Assembly (NCBI GenBank): GCA_963795715.1
Contig: CAWCIY010000003.1
Span: 868,001-932,000 of the forward strand
DNA length: 64,000 nt
Reading direction: 5' to 3'
Source: JAFEDN01 sp963795715
GTDB lineage: Bacteria; Pseudomonadota; Gammaproteobacteria; Coxiellales; Coxiellaceae
Of this stretch, positions 29,751 to 37,876 are shown piece after piece (position 1 is the first letter of the stretch; each line of letters opens with the position of its first letter). The notes beneath the pieces were generated by a model, which saw nothing but the letters and a program-made list of their open reading frames with translations, searched no databases and was not told the DNA's origin. Position numbers and translations under genes: made by a program.

Positions 29751-31307
29751 GTAACTATTCAGCCCTATTCCCATCGGTTATGATTCAGAGAAGAATTAAA
29801 AGTAAAGAAATCAATGACATGATCATATGTTAATGAGATACTGTGCAGGCAATGGATGAGCTACCTGATTTATCAAAATTAACGGACGCAGAGAAGGATC
29901 AATTATTATCCTTACTCTGGGAACAATGCCGACTATTACGCGCCCAGATACCGCAATTAGAAACCCAGATTAAAGCCCTCAAAGATCGTTTATCAAAGAA
30001 CAGTCAAAATAGTAGTAAACCCCCATCAAGTGATCATGGGAGTAGGCCGAATCCTAAATCTCGTCGAAAAAACAGCGGCAAAAAAGCCGGTGGCCAAAAG
30101 GGTCATGTAGGCCATCGTCTTAATCCTACGGACACACCGGATTACATAGTGGAATATTCAGTGAACCATTGTGAGCATTGTGGGGAAAATTTAGAAAAGG
30201 TTGCGGGAGAATATGATCGACGCCAAGTATTTGATATTCCAATTTTACGAGTGGAAGTAACTGAACATCGAGTACAAAGGAAGATGTGTGCATGCTGCGG
30301 CTATGAGACGCAAGGAGATTTGCCAAAAAGCATTAACCAACTGACTCAATATGGCCATCGAATTAAAGCGTTAATGGTTTACATGAATCAATATCAATTA
30401 TTACCGTTCCACCGATTGAATGATTTTTTTAAAGATGTATTTCATCAAAGGATTAGTGTAGGGACTTTTGTTAATGCAAAACAACACGCCTATAAGAAAT
30501 TAAGTCTGATGGAAGAACAAATTAGAAACCTATTAAAGGCCGGGAAAAAACTACATGTGGATGAAACCAGCTTACGTGTCATGAAGCAGCGAAATTGGTT
30601 GCATGTGGCCAGCACGAGTCAATTGACTTGTTACGATATTCACACTAAGCGCGGTACTGAAGCATTGGATGAAATAGGTTTATTGCCGGATTTTAAAGGA
30701 ATATTAGTGCATGATCACTTTAAACCTTATTTTCATTATGGTAGTGGCCATAGTCTTTGTAATGCGCATCATTTGCGTGAGTTAACTTTTGTTCAGGAGC
30801 AAGAGAATCAGCAGTGGGCGAAAAAATTAGAAAAATTATTACTAAATTTAAAACACAAAGTAGAGATTCATTATCAGAAAACATTGACTCGATTACCTGA
30901 TCGAATTTTAAGAGGGACCCGCTCGCGTTATATGGGAATTCTTTACAGAGGACGCACAGAATGTCCAGCAGCAATTGATGAGAAGAAAAAAGGGCGTCAG
31001 AAACAATCCACATCCAGAAATTTATTAGAGCGGTTAAGGAAATTTAATCAGTCTGTTTTAGCCTTCATGTATGATCCCGCGCTTCCCTTTGATAACAATC
31101 AGGCAGAAAGGGATATTCGCATGGTTAAGGTGCAGCAAAAAATATCGGGATGCTACAGAAGTTGGCAGGGCATAAAAGCTTTTTGTAGAATCCGGGGTTG
31201 TCTTTCGACACTTCGGAAAAATGGTCTTAACCTGCTGACTACATTAGAAAATGCCATCCAAGCCTCTTCGGCTATACCTTTACCTCAATTAAGGGCTGAA
31301 TAGTTAC
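29751..31307 (+). mobile_element. IS66-family element nested in the composite
   Basis: A 1557-bp element with 16-bp perfect inverted ends (GTAACTATTCAGCCCT at 29751-29766 and its complement at 31292-31307) and an 8-bp direct duplication AGATAAAC on both sides (29743-29750 and 31308-31315). Eight bases is the IS66-family hallmark. The single transposase gene without tnpA/tnpB fits the ISBst12-like group. Intact and recent, and younger than the composite it splits. Confidence 0.93.
29852..31303 (+). CDS. IS66-family transposase (single-gene type)
   Basis: 483 aa. Order of features: an N-terminal coiled coil (LWEQCRLLRAQIPQLETQIK), the SKNSQNSSKPPSSD motif, a basic GGQKGHVGH segment, a zinc ribbon (CEHCG...CACCG), and the IS66 DDE core with VDETSLRV-type Asp near residue 235, LVHDHFKPY, CNAHHLREL and the C-terminal Glu of NNQAERDIRMVK. 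The frame is complete. ATG 29852 (MDELPDLSKL) matches the usual start of the family; a GTG at 29843 is also possible. The stop lies inside the right inverted end. Confidence 0.93.
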   Translation: MDELPDLSKLTDAEKDQLLSLLWEQCRLLRAQIPQLETQIKALKDRLSKNSQNSSKPPSSDHGSRPNPKSRRKNSGKKAGGQKGHVGHRLNPTDTPDYIVEYSVNHCEHCGENLEKVAGEYDRRQVFDIPILRVEVTEHRVQRKMCACCGYETQGDLPKSINQLTQYGHRIKALMVYMNQYQLLPFHRLNDFFKDVFHQRISVGTFVNAKQHAYKKLSLMEEQIRNLLKAGKKLHVDETSLRVMKQRNWLHVASTSQLTCYDIHTKRGTEALDEIGLLPDFKGILVHDHFKPYFHYGSGHSLCNAHHLRELTFVQEQENQQWAKKLEKLLLNLKHKVEIHYQKTLTRLPDRILRGTRSRYMGILYRGRTECPAAIDEKKKGRQKQSTSRNLLERLRKFNQSVLAFMYDPALPFDNNQAERDIRMVKVQQKISGCYRSWQGIKAFCRIRGCLSTLRKNGLNLLTTLENAIQASSAIPLPQLRAE

Positions 31308-31372
31308 AGATAAACTTACATCTATTCTATTCCATTGATTATAAAAAGCTATTTCTTAAGTAAGTGCCATTG
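31308..31372 (-). mobile_element. Right outer end of the IS4-type composite
   Basis: Continuation of the right IS4-like copy after the nested IS66 element. It is the reverse complement of the fragment at 1660-1718 over nearly its whole length and ends in TTAAGTAAGTGCCATTG. The first eight bases are the IS66 target duplication. Confidence 0.85.
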
Positions 31373-31467
31373 TGGTCAGACCTCCCTCTGTAAAAGATGG
31401 CAATTTCAAGTTGTTTTAGGTAGAATCGTAGATGTACAATTCACAAAAGACAAAAGGGAGCAAAAAT

Positions 31468-32079
31468 ATGAATGGAGACATGAAAGTTTTTTTTGGTGAA
31501 AAATTACCACCAGAACTTATTTATAAAACTATTTCTTTTTTAGAACCTCAAGATTTCACCCATTTACTTTTTGTTTCTCATTTTTGGCAACGACATGTTT
31601 CAGAATTTGTAAGTAGCCCAGACGGAAATGAATGGCAAATTGGTTGTGAAAATTCCCTCAACACTCTACCAAAATTAATGAATGAGCAATTACAACAAGC
31701 TATTAAATGGGGTTCCAGGCAAATGCTCAAATCAACAGGAATGATGTTAAAATATGGGAAATATGTATTAGTCATCGCTTTGATAAGCTCTAAACTCGGA
31801 AAATTGGATTCTAGTTTTGTGACATCGGTTAATTCTTTAGAACTAATAAATGGTATTCACACCTTCTGTGTCAAGCCAATAGCATATGGTTTTTTTACTT
31901 TTGTTACAGGTACTGTTGCATATCAATCTGTCCAAAATTGCATAAAAAAGAAACGGCATAAAGAAAATAAAAAAGAATTAGCAAAATTGATTTTAAATTT
32001 TTCTAAAATTAACACCTCTGCTTCCACTAACAAAAATAGGTCAGAGGATAAGCTAATGGAAAGGCCAAAATTAGAATAG
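31468..32079 (+). CDS. F-box protein with membrane segments (candidate effector)
   Basis: 203 aa. ATG 31468 has GGGAG 8 nt upstream; an in-frame ATG at 31432 lacks an RBS. Near the N-terminus LPPELIYKTISFLEPQDFTH followed by LLFVSHFWQRHV matches the F-box consensus (LP.E....I..FL.P.D......VS..W). F-box proteins recruit substrates to host SCF ubiquitin ligases, and bacterial ones are translocated effectors in Legionella and relatives. Two hydrophobic stretches (GKYVLVIALISS and IAYGFFTFVTGTVAY) may insert in a host membrane, followed by a Lys-rich tail. AT-rich, next to the composite; its 3' end overlaps purD by 9 bp, convergently. Confidence 0.75.
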   Translation: MNGDMKVFFGEKLPPELIYKTISFLEPQDFTHLLFVSHFWQRHVSEFVSSPDGNEWQIGCENSLNTLPKLMNEQLQQAIKWGSRQMLKSTGMMLKYGKYVLVIALISSKLGKLDSSFVTSVNSLELINGIHTFCVKPIAYGFFTFVTGTVAYQSVQNCIKKKRHKENKKELAKLILNFSKINTSASTNKNRSEDKLMERPKLE

Positions 32080-33363
32080 AACATCAAGGGTATTAACGCC
32101 GATATCTTTGCGATAATGGCAATTTGTCCATATCACTTGCTTGACGATATCATATGCATGGTTTCGAGCATCTGCTAAATTTTTCCCTAAAGCGGTGACA
32201 CCCAGCACCCTACCGCCATTGGTTACAATGTGTGCTCCTTGTTTTTTAGTCCCGGCGTGAAAGATTTTGGCATATTCAGGGGTGTGGATAATGGGCTGGA
32301 TAGGTTCGCCATTTTTATATGAGTCAGGATACCCTGCTGCAGCTAAAACTACCGACAAAGCGGGGCAGGGGTCCCAAGTGGCTTCAAAAGAATTTAATCT
32401 TTTTTCAAAAGCAGCTATTAATATATCTACCAAATCAGATTTTAGTCGCATCATGATAGGTTGAGTTTCTGGATCACCCAGCCGGCAATTAAACTCTAAA
32501 ACTTTGGCTTCTCCTTCTGGAGAAATCATCAGTCCAGCATATAAAAAACCCACGTAGGGCGTATTTGCTGCAGAAAAGGCTCGAATGGTTGGGACAATTA
32601 TTTTTTCGGCAATGTGTTCTTCTAATAGAGGTGTGATTTGTGGTGCTGGAGAAATGGCTCCCATACCTCCGGTGTTAGGGCCAAAATCACCATCGTCCCT
32701 ACGTTTATGATCTTTTGAACTGGCCAAGGGAAGGAAGTTTTGGCCGTCAACCATAACAATGTAACTCATTTCCGTACCGCTCAGAAATTCTTCTATAATA
32801 ATTCGGTTACCAGCCGCGCCAAAGCGTTTTTCTTCTAGCATTTCGGTAATGGTTTGTTCCGCTTCTGTGATAGTTTGCGCGATGACAACCCCTTTACCAG
32901 CGGCCAAGCCATCAGCCTTGATGACTAAAGGTAATTTTTGGCGGTTGGCGTAAGCTAAAGCCTCATTCTTTTCATAAAAATGGGCATAATGAGCCGTAGG
33001 GATGTGGTGACGCTGCATAAAATCCTTACTGAAAACCTTTGAGGTTTCCAATTGTGCGACTTCACGGGTAGGTCCAAAGCATGGGATGTGCGCAGATAGA
33101 AAGGCATCGGTAACACCCGCTGCTAAAGCTACTTCGGGGCCGATAACGGCAAAATCAATGGAATTATCTTTAGCAAATTGCACTAATTTTTCAGCATTAT
33201 CTACTGGCAGATCGATGTTTTGAACTTTGTATTCCAGTTCGGTGCCGGCATTGCCTGGCGCTACCCATACCTTAGCAACTCGAGGAGATTGAGCAATCTT
33301 CCAAGCTAAGGCGTGTTCGCGCCCGCCAGAACCAACAACTAAAATATTCAATTGAGTTTTCAT
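32071..33363 (-). CDS. purD: Phosphoribosylamine--glycine ligase
   Basis: 430 aa; second step of purine synthesis (GAR synthetase), ATP-grasp fold. ILVVGSGGREHALAWK at the N-terminus, PGNAG near residue 37, KADGLAAGKGV in the ATP-binding region, and FNCRLGDPETQ near 295 are family signatures. ATG 33363 follows MITE-1 by only 7 bp, and the AGG that serves as the SD belongs to the MITE end. It lies downstream of purH on the same strand with the MITE in between, as part of an ancestral fis-purH-purD operon. Confidence 0.96.
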   Translation of the reverse strand: MKTQLNILVVGSGGREHALAWKIAQSPRVAKVWVAPGNAGTELEYKVQNIDLPVDNAEKLVQFAKDNSIDFAVIGPEVALAAGVTDAFLSAHIPCFGPTREVAQLETSKVFSKDFMQRHHIPTAHYAHFYEKNEALAYANRQKLPLVIKADGLAAGKGVVIAQTITEAEQTITEMLEEKRFGAAGNRIIIEEFLSGTEMSYIVMVDGQNFLPLASSKDHKRRDDGDFGPNTGGMGAISPAPQITPLLEEHIAEKIIVPTIRAFSAANTPYVGFLYAGLMISPEGEAKVLEFNCRLGDPETQPIMMRLKSDLVDILIAAFEKRLNSFEATWDPCPALSVVLAAAGYPDSYKNGEPIQPIIHTPEYAKIFHAGTKKQGAHIVTNGGRVLGVTALGKNLADARNHAYDIVKQVIWTNCHYRKDIGVNTLDVLF

Positions 33364-33370
33364 AAATAAA

Positions 33371-33548
33371 CCTAAATTAATCAGTTGCCACCGTAACGAG
33401 AAGACCTAGTGCGCTGAAGATTGAGGCTTTTTTGTGGATTTTTTCCTGAAGCCGTACTCCTCCGTACGGTGAAGGAAAAAATTCACAAAAAAGCCTCAAG
33501 ATTCAGTGCAATAGGTCTTCGCAGTAGGTGGCAACTGATTAATTTAGG
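33371..33548. repeat. MITE-1, complete copy between purH and purD
   Basis: 178 bp and almost a single palindrome. The ends are CCTAAATTAATCAGTTGCCACC and its complement; the inner arms include AGGCTTTTTTGTG with CACAAAAAAGCCT, and the centre CCGTAC...GTACGG. It is flanked by a 5-bp direct duplication ATAAA (33366-33370 and 33549-33553). The same length and ends occur at 57301-57478. No coding capacity. Read-through RNA would fold into a hairpin of about 85 bp inside the pur operon. Confidence 0.93.
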
Positions 33549-33601
33549 ATAAAGATAAAGCCCCAATATTGTTGCAGCTTCCAGCTGATAGAGTCAAGAA
33601 G

Positions 33602-35164
33602 TTAGTGCTTAAAATGGCGGATGCCAGTAAAAACCATGGCAATTCCATGTTTATCAGCAGCAGCAATGACTTCTTCGTCTCGTTTTGAACCACCTGGTTG
33701 AATGACAGCCCGTACACCGTTAGCAGCTATGATTTCCAGACCGTCAGCGAAAGGGAAGAAGGCGTCAGAAGCGGCCACAGACCCAGCTAAACTTAAGTTC
33801 ATTTTTTTTGCTTTTAAAGCGCCGATTTCTGCACTGAAAACACGGCTGGTTTGGCCGCCGCCAATTCCTAAGGTGGTCTGATTTTTAGCATAAACGATGG
33901 CGTTGGATTTAACAAATTGAACTACTTTCCAGGCAAATTTTAGATCCAGCCACTCGTCCGGTTCAGGCTTACGTCGAGTGGGTACGGAAATTTCTTTTAG
34001 GTCGAAGTCACGGTCTTCCTCTTGGACCAAGATTCCACCACTGATCGACCGTAATTCAAGTCTATTCGCTATTGCTGGTTTATTGCCACAAGATAATATT
34101 CGCCAATTGGGTTTAAGCTTAAAGATGGGAAGAGCGTCCGGCAGAATGGAAGGCGCCAGAACCACTTCGGCGAATTGTTGTTTTAAAATTTCTTCAGCGG
34201 TCACGGAGTCAATCGGTTGATTAAAAGCGATGATACCGCCAAAAGCGGATTCGGGATCGCTCGATAATGCTTGCCGGTACGCCAGGAGTGGGTTCGCTGC
34301 TTGGGCTACCCCACAGGGACCGCCATGTTTAATAATGGCGCAAACTGAAGCTTGCTCGTCAAAAGCCCTTACGCAACTCAAAGCGGCTTCACTGTCCAAA
34401 AGATTATTATAAGAGAGCGGTTTACCTTGAAGTAACTCTGCGGTCGCCAAGGTTCCTGGGGGATTTGCAAGCTCGGTGTATACAGCGGCAACTTGATGTG
34501 GGTTTTCACCGTAGCGCAGATCCAGATTTTTTCGGTATTGAGGGCAAAAAAAATCGGGAAGCAGCTTATTTTGCTTGGATTCTTTCTTTTGAAGATAAAA
34601 AGCAATGGTCTGATCATAGTGAGCGGTGTGAGCAAAGGCTTTTTGGGCTAAGTAACGGCGTGTTGGTAACTGAGTTTGGCCGGTAGTCGTTATTTGTTCC
34701 CAAACGGACCGGTAATCCTGCGGATCCACAACCACAGTAACGACTTCATGATTTTTAGCAGCCGCTCGCAGCATGCTGGGGCCGCCAATGTCAATGTTTT
34801 CTATGGCTTGTTCGAAAGTACAGTCTGCATGGGCAATCGATTCTTCAAAAGGATATAAATTGACTATCACTAAATCAATAGGTTTAATTTCGTGCGCTAG
34901 CATTGTCGATTCATCTATGCCGGGACGCCGCAAAAGGCCGCCATAGATTTTAGGATGCAGGGTTTTGATCCTCCCCCCCATCATTTCCGGAAAACCTGTG
35001 TAATCTGGGACATCAATAACAGGAATATTCTTTTGTTTCAGGAGAGAAGCAGTCCCTCCAGTGGCCAAAATTTCAACACCACTGGCTACTAAATAAGAGG
35101 CAAATTCGATTATACCTATTTTATTCGAAACGCTGATTAATGCTCTTTTTACCGGTTCACTCAT
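33602..35164 (-). CDS. purH: AICAR transformylase / IMP cyclohydrolase
   Basis: 520 aa; catalyses the last two steps of IMP synthesis. The N-terminal MGS-like cyclohydrolase domain has ALISVSNKIGIIEFA, ATGGTASLLK and RIKTLHPKIYGGLL. The C-terminal transformylase has ENPHQVAA, the IKHGGPCGVA catalytic segment near 265-275, and SNAIVYAKNQTTLGIGGGQ. The start overlaps the fis stop by 8 bp. It ends 54 bp before MITE-1, which separates it from purD. Confidence 0.97.
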   Translation of the reverse strand: MSEPVKRALISVSNKIGIIEFASYLVASGVEILATGGTASLLKQKNIPVIDVPDYTGFPEMMGGRIKTLHPKIYGGLLRRPGIDESTMLAHEIKPIDLVIVNLYPFEESIAHADCTFEQAIENIDIGGPSMLRAAAKNHEVVTVVVDPQDYRSVWEQITTTGQTQLPTRRYLAQKAFAHTAHYDQTIAFYLQKKESKQNKLLPDFFCPQYRKNLDLRYGENPHQVAAVYTELANPPGTLATAELLQGKPLSYNNLLDSEAALSCVRAFDEQASVCAIIKHGGPCGVAQAANPLLAYRQALSSDPESAFGGIIAFNQPIDSVTAEEILKQQFAEVVLAPSILPDALPIFKLKPNWRILSCGNKPAIANRLELRSISGGILVQEEDRDFDLKEISVPTRRKPEPDEWLDLKFAWKVVQFVKSNAIVYAKNQTTLGIGGGQTSRVFSAEIGALKAKKMNLSLAGSVAASDAFFPFADGLEIIAANGVRAVIQPGGSKRDEEVIAAADKHGIAMVFTGIRHFKH

Positions 35165-35471
35165 TGGCTCTTATTTTGAAAAGATCGTATTGCGCCATTT
35201 TTTTGCGCAACGTCCCGCGGCTAAGGCCAAGGATTTTAGCAGCCTTGCTTTGATTTTGGCCAGTATACTGCAGCACCATTTCTAACATTGGCTGTTCCAC
35301 TTCTGCAAGTACCAATTCGTACAAATTTGCAGGCGCCTGCCCTTCTAATCGGATGAAATATTGTCGCAAAGATTCCCGAACACTGTTGCGTAGAGATTGG
35401 TTGGTAACGTTTGCGGTAGCTTCTGTTACTAATGCGGCTGTTTCATCCAGGGTTGTTGTCATTCCTTTCAA
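35157..35471 (-). CDS. fis: Fis-family DNA-binding protein
   Basis: 104 aa. The C-terminal helix-turn-helix GQNQSKAAKILGLSRGTLRKKM is the Fis signature, preceded by the dimerisation helices (MLEMVLQYT). It is a nucleoid protein and rRNA activator in gammaproteobacteria. The start is probably TTG 35471, with AGGAG 7 nt upstream; the ATG at 35462 has GGA with no spacing. It overlaps purH, an arrangement unlike the enterobacterial dusB-fis and typical of some Legionellales. It is read from a consensus-like promoter at 35559-35587. Confidence 0.88.
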   Translation of the reverse strand: MKGMTTTLDETAALVTEATANVTNQSLRNSVRESLRQYFIRLEGQAPANLYELVLAEVEQPMLEMVLQYTGQNQSKAAKILGLSRGTLRKKMAQYDLFKIRANE

Positions 35472-35558
35472 GGTACACTCCTTTAGTTAAACGATATGTG
35501 CCATACGCACGATCAGCGCACAAGTCCGAGTGCGATGCCCAGATTAAAAAACCTGAAT

Positions 35559-35587
35559 ATTATAACCCTTGATTTTAACGGAAACAA
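35559..35587 (-). promoter_or_regulatory. Promoter of fis-purH-purD
   Basis: On the minus strand: TTGTTT (35587-35582), a 17-bp spacer and TATAAT (35564-35559), giving a leader of about 80 nt before fis. It lies just past the end of the vapC gene. Confidence 0.7.
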
Positions 35588-35601
35588 GTGGGCGTCTGTA
35601 G

Positions 35602-36015
35602 TTATACGGCGATTGCATCAAGATATTCCTGTTTTACATAGTCCAATATTTTTTCGTCACGGGTTAACAGCGATAATCCATGCACGCGTGCAGTGGCTAC
35701 GATTAATCGATCGGCGGGATCACCATGAAATCCATCGGGTAGTTGCGAACTTTCCACTGCGATTTCAGGCGTTAAAGGCTTTAATTCTATGCCTGGTAGG
35801 GCAAGCGCATCTTTTATCCAGGTCAATAAAGGTTTTTCTAATCGGACACGCCTTTTCATTGTTAGCATACTCATTTCCCACAAAGATATGGCTGCAATAC
35901 CAACCAAACTTTCTTGTGCTGCTTGATTAATCATTTTTTGATGTGTAAGACCCAATTCTGGCGCACCTTCCATCAACCAAATCCAAACATGGGTGTCTAA
36001 TAAAATCCCTTTCAT
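35602..36015 (-). CDS. PIN-domain toxin, VapC-like
   Basis: 137 aa. Acidic active-site residues of the PIN nuclease fold are seen in LLDTHVWIWLME (D8), SLWEMSML (Glu) and HGDPADRLIVATA. The HGDPADR motif is typical of the VapC subgroup paired with Phd/YefM antitoxins. The likely action is endoribonuclease activity on tRNA or mRNA when the antitoxin is lost. It overlaps the antitoxin gene by 4 bp. The frame is complete with all expected acidic residues, so it is probably active. Confidence 0.88.
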   Translation of the reverse strand: MKGILLDTHVWIWLMEGAPELGLTHQKMINQAAQESLVGIAAISLWEMSMLTMKRRVRLEKPLLTWIKDALALPGIELKPLTPEIAVESSQLPDGFHGDPADRLIVATARVHGLSLLTRDEKILDYVKQEYLDAIAV

Positions 36016-36254
36016 GATTCAACCTCCCATTTCTCATCGATTGGAGCGATAATGTCCCCTTTAATTTTTACAGTACCTTTCAATGCGCCGTATAAATTGA
36101 TCGGCTCTTCCTCAATGGGGACTAACTTGGCGATAGGATTACCGTGTTTGGTGATTATCAACTCGGCATGTTTTTCTTTGACATAATCCATTAATTGTAA
36201 ACACTGTGCCTTAAATTGAGCTGCGGCTATTTTCGTTACCATACAAGTTACCAT
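36012..36254 (-). CDS. Antitoxin, Phd/YefM family
   Basis: 80 aa. The segment KIAAAQFKAQCLQLMDYVKEK, followed by ELIITKHGNPIAKLVPIEEE, is the Phd/YefM N-terminal DNA-binding domain. The acidic C-terminal tail (APIDEKWEVES) should wrap the PIN toxin. Two starts are possible (36254 or 36242, MVTKIAAAQF); neither has a strong SD. A perfect palindrome immediately upstream (36261-36274) is a likely operator for autoregulation. Confidence 0.85.
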   Translation of the reverse strand: MVTCMVTKIAAAQFKAQCLQLMDYVKEKHAELIITKHGNPIAKLVPIEEEPINLYGALKGTVKIKGDIIAPIDEKWEVES

Positions 36255-36260
36255 GGTTAA

Positions 36261-36274
36261 ATGACTATAGTCAT
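36261..36274. promoter_or_regulatory. Probable toxin-antitoxin operator
   Basis: ATGACTATAGTCAT is a perfect 14-bp palindrome 6 bp upstream of the antitoxin start, the usual place of a Phd/YefM-VapC autoregulatory site. Confidence 0.6.
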
Positions 36275-36337
36275 ATTATGAATGATTGTCCAACTTGTCA
36301 AGATGACCTATAAAAAAAATTGCTGTAGAATCAAGGG

Positions 36338-36721
36338 ATGAAAAAAACTATCCACGTTGTTGTCGGTTTAATATTTAATCCCGCCAAGGAAGTTTTGCTT
36401 ACCTGGCGAGATAGCCATAAGATTCCTGGTAATTGCTGGGAGTTTCCCGGCGGCAAAATTGAAGTGGGTGAAAGTCAATACCAGGCTTTATGTAGAGAAT
36501 TGAAGGAAGAAATAGGCATAGAAGTACAACAAGCACTTAAGTTATCTCCATTAACCCATGAATATGAAACCCTTATGGTTCAACTATATCCGTGGCAAGT
36601 TCAGCAATATCAGGGGATTCCCCAAGGCTTAGAAGGACAAAAACTATGTTGGGCGCCATTTTCTGAGTTACGCGACTACGTTTTGCCTGCAGCCAATTAC
36701 GCCATTTTGGATCTCATATGA
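36338..36721 (+). CDS. mutT: 8-oxo-dGTP diphosphatase (Nudix hydrolase)
   Basis: 127 aa. It sanitises the nucleotide pool by hydrolysing 8-oxo-dGTP. The Nudix box is exact: GGKIEVGESQYQALCRELKE followed by EIGI, preceded by WEFPGG. The protein starts MKKTIHVVVGLIF like MutT. AAGGG touches the ATG directly, and a TAGAAT lies 7 bp before it, so this could be a leaderless or nearly leaderless transcript. The stop overlaps the next gene by 4 bp (ATGA). Confidence 0.9.
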   Translation: MKKTIHVVVGLIFNPAKEVLLTWRDSHKIPGNCWEFPGGKIEVGESQYQALCRELKEEIGIEVQQALKLSPLTHEYETLMVQLYPWQVQQYQGIPQGLEGQKLCWAPFSELRDYVLPAANYAILDLI

Positions 36722-37758
36722 TAAAAGTCGGGATTGTCGGTTATGGTTTTGCTGGCAGGGGCTTGCACAGTTATTTGGTGCAACAAACGCCGGGTTTAAA
36801 ATTAGCGGCGGTTGTCTCGCTTAGCTCTGAAAAACGTCAGCAAGCGGCACAGGAATATGGTGTTAAAACCTATCCCGATTTAACGCAATTATTACAGGAC
36901 AGTGAAATTGACCTAGTGATTATTGCTACACCTCATCATCTTCATGCTGAACAAGCCATTCAAACCATGAGCGCGGGTAAGCACTGTGTTGTTGATAAAA
37001 TCATGTGTATGAATCCGCAGGAAGCCATTGCAATGTGGCAAGTTGCGCAAAAGAATCAAGTGCTATTATCGGTGTTTCAAAACCGGCGTTGGGACTGGGA
37101 TTTTTTAACATTACAAAAAGCGCTGCAATCAGGCCTGATTGGCGAACCGTTTCGAATAGAATCTAAGGTAAGTCGTTATAAACTTCCCAGACGCTGGCGT
37201 GCTGATAAAGACAAAATGGGCGGCATACTTTTTGATTGGGGTCCTCATTTAATAGACCAAGCGTTGCAATTAACCGGTAAACTTCCAACGCAGGTTTACT
37301 GTGATATTTCTTATCGTCATTGGCCGACGGATATTGGCTCACATTGTCAGCTTATTTTAAAATTCCCTCAAGATTTAGTCTTTGAAATGGAGATCAGTTA
37401 CTTGTGCATGACGTCCCGGCCTCGCTGGACGGTTTTAGGAACGCACGGCGCCATTGTTAAATACGGCTTAGACCCGCAGGAAGCTGCAATTTTAGCTGGA
37501 AATTTAGCGGCTGCAAAAGAAGATCCTGAGCAATGCATGCAAATTCAATATGAAAAAGATGGCCTGAACCATCAAGAAATTATGGATGCCGTAAAAGGAT
37601 CTTGGCAAAATTTTTATACTAATATTGTCGAAGTATTAAATGACAAAGCAGAATTAATCGTCAAACCGGAACAAATCATCCAGCAAATGCAAATCTTAGA
37701 AGCCGCTACCAGTTCGGCCGAAACAGGGCAAGTAGTTTCATTAATTTTCAAGCAATAA
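36718..37758 (+). CDS. Gfo/Idh/MocA-family oxidoreductase
   Basis: 346 aa. The N-terminal Rossmann fold has VGIVGYGFAGRGLHSY, then DLVIIATPHHLHAEQA and the active-site-region motif CVVDKIMCMNP (normally EKP, here DKI). The C-terminal domain holds WDWDFLTLQKAL, GGILFDWGPHLIDQAL and the conserved His. It most resembles the YhhX/YdgJ-type proteins, NAD(P)-dependent sugar or inositol dehydrogenase-like enzymes of unclear substrate. Translationally coupled to mutT by a 4-bp overlap. Confidence 0.85.
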   Translation: MIKVGIVGYGFAGRGLHSYLVQQTPGLKLAAVVSLSSEKRQQAAQEYGVKTYPDLTQLLQDSEIDLVIIATPHHLHAEQAIQTMSAGKHCVVDKIMCMNPQEAIAMWQVAQKNQVLLSVFQNRRWDWDFLTLQKALQSGLIGEPFRIESKVSRYKLPRRWRADKDKMGGILFDWGPHLIDQALQLTGKLPTQVYCDISYRHWPTDIGSHCQLILKFPQDLVFEMEISYLCMTSRPRWTVLGTHGAIVKYGLDPQEAAILAGNLAAAKEDPEQCMQIQYEKDGLNHQEIMDAVKGSWQNFYTNIVEVLNDKAELIVKPEQIIQQMQILEAATSSAETGQVVSLIFKQ

Positions 37759-37876
37759 TACAGGAATTCAGCAGTTACCGGGACTGTTTTTAATAGAACA
37801 CGGCAGGAGAAATACGAAATCGATGCGCCAGTTGAGCGATTTGTTCGCTGGTTAACTTTCATCTTTATAATGACTT

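Larger units (their letters stand above)
27088..31372. mobile_element. IS4-type composite element carrying an HExxH/ankyrin gene
   Basis: Outer ends are inverted: CAATGGCACTTACTTAA begins at 27088 and its reverse complement ends at 31372. They are flanked by an 11-bp direct repeat TGGTCAGACCT (27077-27087 and 31373-31383), a length typical of IS4-family duplications. Inside lie a degenerate transposase copy (27101-27599), a 587-aa gene, an ohr remnant, and a second, diverged transposase fragment (29548-29750) split by a nested IS66 element. The two transposase pieces cover the same protein region with different sequence, so they are separate copies. Removing the block restores the dnaQ stop. 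Confidence 0.75.

Noticed and set aside
27088..31372. Single IS4 copy with a passenger gene inserted in its centre
   Set aside because: The left and right transposase pieces cover the same protein segment (GD.YYCSYF) with clearly different sequence, so they come from two copies.
33371..33548. Riboswitch or purine-responsive leader before purD
   Set aside because: The same sequence occurs at 57301 before an unrelated gene, with target duplications, so it is a mobile palindrome.
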